Below the pieces are notes generated by a model. It was not told the origin of the DNA and searched no databases. It saw nothing but the letters and a program-made list of their open reading frames with translations. Of a stretch of 64,000 bases of DNA, positions 60,335 through 64,000 are shown in pieces (within the stretch, counting starts at the first letter, position 1; the number at the start of each line of letters is the position of its first letter). Made by a program: the position numbers and the translations under genes. This DNA comes from Sphaerotilus sp964470355 (GTDB lineage Bacteria; Pseudomonadota; Gammaproteobacteria; Burkholderiales; Burkholderiaceae_C). The DNA lies in the NCBI GenBank assembly GCA_964470355.1, contig CAYYCN010000003.1, positions 12,449-76,448 of the forward strand, read 5' to 3'.

Positions 60335-62982
60335 TGCCACACCGCCTGGTCGGTCAGACCCACATGCGAGAACAGTCGTCGGCTGATGTCGTTGGACAGG
60401 CGCTGCGACCCGTCGCAACACGCCTTGAGGTCTTTCAGGAGATGCTCATGCTCGCCCTTGGCGTTGGTGCGGCACAGCGCTGCAAGGTCCCAGCGGTGCG
60501 GTTGGGGCAGACCTTCGCACACCCCATGGGCCCACTCCACGTCGTGGCGGGCCAGCTTGATCAGCCGCTCGCGCAACGTGCGGGCCACCCAGCCGAGCGA
60601 GCGGGGGTTTTCGGTATCGAGAACCAGCAGGTGCAGCATGGGCGGCACTTCGCGCCGGGCCTGGAACTGCGCCCGGTAGGTGATGGTCGAGTCAAACAGA
60701 CCCAGCAACAGCGAAAAGCCATCGTCGAGCTCATGCAAGCGGGAACGGAAAGCCAGCGACAGGGCAAAGGACAGCATGTCCAGGCGCTCGATCTGGCGAC
60801 CGACGCTGAGCAGGCGCCAGCCGTCGTCACGGGTCATGCGGTCGGTCTGGGCTCCGGTGATGGCCGCCAGCTGGGTGGCCGTCTTGCCCAGCACCCCCAG
60901 GATGTCGCTCAGCGGCTCATGACCGGGCCGCCGCACCACGCCCTGCAGACGGCGCAGGAACCGCGACTCCAGATCCAGGATGAGCGCCCAGTGTTCCTGC
61001 GACAGGCGATCCCGCAGCGACTCGGCGCAAAAGCGCAAGGACCGTAGATTGAAGGCCAAGCTGGTGGATCCCGCCGGATCGCCGAGGGACTGCACCAGTG
61101 TCCGCTCGAAACGCCGGGCCGCCCCCTTTTCCTGGGACGCGGGATTGGGCGTGTCCTTGCCCACCAGACCGTGGTGACGGGCCAGCCGATACAGCACATC
61201 CAGCACGGCTGGTGTGCCCGTGTTGAGGTGCTCCAGCATGATGGCCACCAGGCGCACGGTGTTTTCCGCACGCTCGGTGTAGCGGCCCAGCCAGAACAGG
61301 TTTTCGGCCGACCGGCTGGTGATCACGCGGTGCCATCCGGCCAGGTCCTCCGGCTTGAGCGGCTGAGGCAGCAACGACAGGGCATCCACCTCGCCGCGGG
61401 TCAGCACCCAAGTGTCCGAGCTGGCACTGCCGCGCTGCATCGACAGATAGGCATCGGCGCTGCTGCGTTGGCCGGAGGTGGAACGTCCGTCACTGGCCGA
61501 CAACGGCATTCCGCGGGGCGTCGCCACCCGGGTGAGTCCCCCAGGCAGCACCCGCCACTCGCCACTGCCATCCAGCAATGCAAATACCCGCAGCACAACA
61601 GGCCGCGGCTCGATCCGTCCGTCGCGCCAGACCGGCAGTTCGGACGGATGCACCGGTTCGAGCAAGGTGTGCGCAGCCGGATCCGCCTCGATGCGCGCTT
61701 TCCAGGTCTGCAGGCCGGCGGCATCCAACTCCCGAGCCACCACGGGCTCGAACGAGCGGGTGACCGGCCCGTCCGCAAAACTCGGCATGATGATGTAGTC
61801 GGCCAGCTTGTCACGGTTGGCCTGCCAGACACTCTCTTCGCCGCACCACCACGCGGTGGTCGCCGGCAGCAGCAACTCCTCCTTGAGCAACCGCCGGGAC
61901 ACGGCCGGCCAGAAGGCGTTCAACCCAGGGCTCTCCAGCACGCCGCAACCCGGCACGTTGGCCATCACGACCTCCCCGGCCCGGACAACCTCCAGTAGGC
62001 CCGGCACGCCCAGTGCCGAATCGGGCCTCAGCTCCAGAGGATCCAGCCAGTCGTCGTCGACCCGCCGCATCACGACGTGCACCCGCTCCAGGCCATGCAG
62101 CGTCTTGAGGTAGAGCTTCTGGTGGCGCACCGTGAGGTCCGAGCCTTCGACCAAGCTCAGGCCCAGGTAGCGGGCGAGAAACACGTGTTCGAAGTAGGTC
62201 TCGTTGCGCGGTCCCGGCGTAAGCAGCACCGCCCGCGAACGGTCCCCGGCCGGACTGGCGTGCAACAGCCCTTCCATCAAAGATCGAAACGCCGAGGCGA
62301 TGCGCTGCACGCGCAGGCGGCGGAAGGTCTCCGGGAACTGCTGGCCGATGATGAGCCGGTTTTCCAGCAGGTATCCCAGGCCGGAGGGTGCTCCACAGCG
62401 ATGGCCGACCACCCACCAGTGGCCGTCCGGTCCCCGGGCCAGATCCACGGCCACGACGTGCATCCACGCCCCGCCCGCCGGCTGGGTGCCATGCATGGGG
62501 CGCAGATATTGCGGGTGCCCGAACACCAACGGCGCAGGCAGCAAGCCGTTGCGAACCAGTTCCTGTGGCCCGTAGAGATCCTCCAGCGCGGCCTCCAGCA
62601 GGCGTGCACGCTGGCACACCCCGCGCTCGATGCGCTCCCACTCCTGGGCGCCCAGAATCAGCGGGAGCAATTCCAGCGGCCAGGACCGCGCGCTTTCTCC
62701 GCCTTCGGCATACACGTTGTAGGACGCCCCGTCCTCGCGGACCCGCGCCTGAACGCGCTCATAGCGGGCCCCCAGGTCGGCCCATCCGTGGGGACCGCAC
62801 ACGGCGAAGAAGTCACGCCACAGGGGCGCCACCCCCGAGGTACGGGAAGTCGACGCGGCGTCGGCCCGGGTGGTCAGCAGCCCCCGAAGCTCGTCATGGT
62901 GTCCAACGGTCCCCCGCGCCGCCGCAGCCAAGGCCAAGGCGGCGGCGTCCGGCTCCTCGTCGGGAAGCAGACTTGTTTGCAT
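60331..62982 (-). CDS. Circularly permuted ATP-grasp/alpha-E fusion protein
   Basis: This protein of about 883 residues combines a circularly permuted ATP-grasp (first 500 residues or so: LLTPGPRNETYFEHVFLARY, VVMRRVDDDWLDPLELRP, VMANVPGCGVLESPGL) with a C-terminal helical alpha-E domain (ENLFWLGRYTERAENTVRLV). Many genomes encode these as two proteins; here they are fused. ATP-grasp enzymes make amide or ester bonds, so a peptide ligase role is inferred. ATG 62982 is preferred. Confidence 0.9.
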   Translation of the reverse strand: MQTSLLPDEEPDAAALALAAAARGTVGHHDELRGLLTTRADAASTSRTSGVAPLWRDFFAVCGPHGWADLGARYERVQARVREDGASYNVYAEGGESARSWPLELLPLILGAQEWERIERGVCQRARLLEAALEDLYGPQELVRNGLLPAPLVFGHPQYLRPMHGTQPAGGAWMHVVAVDLARGPDGHWWVVGHRCGAPSGLGYLLENRLIIGQQFPETFRRLRVQRIASAFRSLMEGLLHASPAGDRSRAVLLTPGPRNETYFEHVFLARYLGLSLVEGSDLTVRHQKLYLKTLHGLERVHVVMRRVDDDWLDPLELRPDSALGVPGLLEVVRAGEVVMANVPGCGVLESPGLNAFWPAVSRRLLKEELLLPATTAWWCGEESVWQANRDKLADYIIMPSFADGPVTRSFEPVVARELDAAGLQTWKARIEADPAAHTLLEPVHPSELPVWRDGRIEPRPVVLRVFALLDGSGEWRVLPGGLTRVATPRGMPLSASDGRSTSGQRSSADAYLSMQRGSASSDTWVLTRGEVDALSLLPQPLKPEDLAGWHRVITSRSAENLFWLGRYTERAENTVRLVAIMLEHLNTGTPAVLDVLYRLARHHGLVGKDTPNPASQEKGAARRFERTLVQSLGDPAGSTSLAFNLRSLRFCAESLRDRLSQEHWALILDLESRFLRRLQGVVRRPGHEPLSDILGVLGKTATQLAAITGAQTDRMTRDDGWRLLSVGRQIERLDMLSFALSLAFRSRLHELDDGFSLLLGLFDSTITYRAQFQARREVPPMLHLLVLDTENPRSLGWVARTLRERLIKLARHDVEWAHGVCEGLPQPHRWDLAALCRTNAKGEHEHLLKDLKACCDGSQRLSNDISRRLFSHVGLTDQAVWQ

Positions 62983-63122
62983 CCTCGGATGATGCCTTGA
63001 AATCGGGCATACGTCGGAGAGCAAACGCCCGAGTTCCCTTCTGAGCGCCGCGGGCGTCCCTCACCAGGGATCTTTTCGGGCGGGCCCGAGGGCCCGCACC
63101 GAAAACCCGCACACTGCCCCGC

Positions 63123-64000
63123 TCAACGGCGACGCAGATCCAGCGAGAACGGGAACTCCCAGCTCCGCTCGACCGACCCCGGCACCACCTTGCCCGGTGT
63201 GTGTCCCATCGCGAAGAAGCGCGCCAGACGGCGGCTTTCCGCTTCATAGGAATTGACCGGGAAGGTGTCGTAATTGCGGCCGCCCGGATGCGCCACGTGG
63301 TACTGGCAGCCACCGATGGAGCGCTGGTTCCAGGTATCGACCACATCAAACGTGAGCGGTGCGTGCACGCCGATGGTCGGGTGCAACGCCGACGGCGGCT
63401 GCCACGCGCGGTAGCGGATGCCGGCGACGAACTCACCGACACGCCCTGTGGGCTGCAGTGGCACCGGCACACCGTTGACCGTGACGACGTGGCGCGGATC
63501 GACCAGACCCGTCACCTTGACCTCGACACGCTCCAGCGACGAGTCCACATATCGCACCGTCCCGCCCGGCGCGCCCTCTTCGCCCATCACATGCCAGGGC
63601 TCCAGCGCCGTGCGGATCGTCAGGTGCACACCCTTGGCCGCGACCTCGCCCACCTTCGGGAAACGGAACTCGAAGTGCGGCGCAAACCAGGCGCTCTCGA
63701 ACGCGTAGCCCGACAGGCGCAAATCCTCCATCACGTCGTCGAAATCCATCTGCACGAAGGTCGGCAGCAGGAAGCGGTCGTGCAACTCGGTGCCCCAGCG
63801 CACCAGCGGCGCGCGGTAGGGCTCCTTCCAGAAGCGCGCGATCAGCGTGCGCAGCAGCAGTTGCTGCACGATGGACATGCGCGCGTGCGGCGGCATCTCG
63901 AACGCACGCAGCTCCAGCAGGCCCAGGCGGCCGGTCGAGCTGTCGGGCGAGTACAGCTTGTCGATGCAGAACTCGCTGCGGTGCGTGTTGCCGGTGACGT
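63123..64000 (-). CDS. DUF2126 large transglutaminase-like protein (C-terminal part)
   Basis: The frame is open through the right edge of the window. The part seen covers about 290 C-terminal residues including GNTHRSEFCIDKLYSPD, RTLIARFWKEPYRAPLVRWG, GYAFESAWFAPHFEFRFP and HVAHPGGRNYDTFPVNSYEA. These match DUF2126 proteins, which also have an N-terminal transglutaminase domain and about 1,100 residues in full. It would be the first gene here of the minus-strand group. Confidence 0.9.
   Translation of the reverse strand, partial: VTGNTHRSEFCIDKLYSPDSSTGRLGLLELRAFEMPPHARMSIVQQLLLRTLIARFWKEPYRAPLVRWGTELHDRFLLPTFVQMDFDDVMEDLRLSGYAFESAWFAPHFEFRFPKVGEVAAKGVHLTIRTALEPWHVMGEEGAPGGTVRYVDSSLERVEVKVTGLVDPRHVVTVNGVPVPLQPTGRVGEFVAGIRYRAWQPPSALHPTIGVHAPLTFDVVDTWNQRSIGGCQYHVAHPGGRNYDTFPVNSYEAESRRLARFFAMGHTPGKVVPGSVERSWEFPFSLDLRRR

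Overview
The window is high-GC DNA from a betaproteobacterium, most likely Burkholderiales (Sphaerotilus/Leptothrix/Ideonella-like). The backbone shows it: RhlE-type helicase, LapD/LapG/LapE biofilm control, TRAP transporter with TatT, pepA-holC divergent from lptFG, CysB, and the transglutaminase/ATP-grasp/alpha-E operon. Genus is an inference from gene content; no 16S is present.

Backbone left (1-13132): a degenerate GGDEF protein, rhlE behind a long leader, a LapD c-di-GMP receptor with the LapG protease and a divergent TolC-family LapE carrying an extra NTF2-like domain, then a minus-strand run tatT-dctP-dctQM-parA.

Two integrated elements follow, in tandem, at the 3' end of a tRNA-Ser(GGA) gene (51048-51137, minus). 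Copies of the tRNA 3' end mark the boundaries at 13133, 37891 and 51048. Element 1 (13133-37890, about 24.8 kb) has a P4-type tyrosine integrase and then a long same-strand defence block. Read in the direction of transcription this is hsdM-hsdS-ATPase-hsdR-YgjP-like metalloprotease, micro-ORFs, WYL regulator, small membrane protein, zinc ribbon, and two dynamin-like GTPases that match the LeoA/LeoBC (Eleos) pair. Its right third carries a plasmid-like module (DUF932, YqaJ exonuclease, Gp3-like protein), an AT-rich orphan gene, an inovirus Gp2/YagK-type HUH replication protein and AlpA.

Element 2 (37891-51047, about 13.2 kb) is the most unusual part. It has its own tyrosine integrase, a serine recombinase, a Rha-like protein, two BRO-N paralogues, several orphan genes and one 1,414-residue protein that looks like a podovirus internal virion (ejection) protein. 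I see no capsid, terminase, portal or tail gene. The intergenic DNA is packed with perfect hairpins (nine in about 310 bp), a 107-bp tandem repeat with G-U-compatible changes, a thrice-repeated motif, and terminator-like hairpins just before start codons. I read it as a candidate phage satellite of an undescribed type.

Backbone right (51048-64000): tRNA-Ser, a hypothetical gene with holC and pepA (minus), lptF-lptG-cbiX-cysB-aminotransferase (plus), and a minus-strand group: a DUF2126 transglutaminase (cut by the window end), an ATP-grasp/alpha-E fusion, a transglutaminase-like protein and a hypothetical protein.
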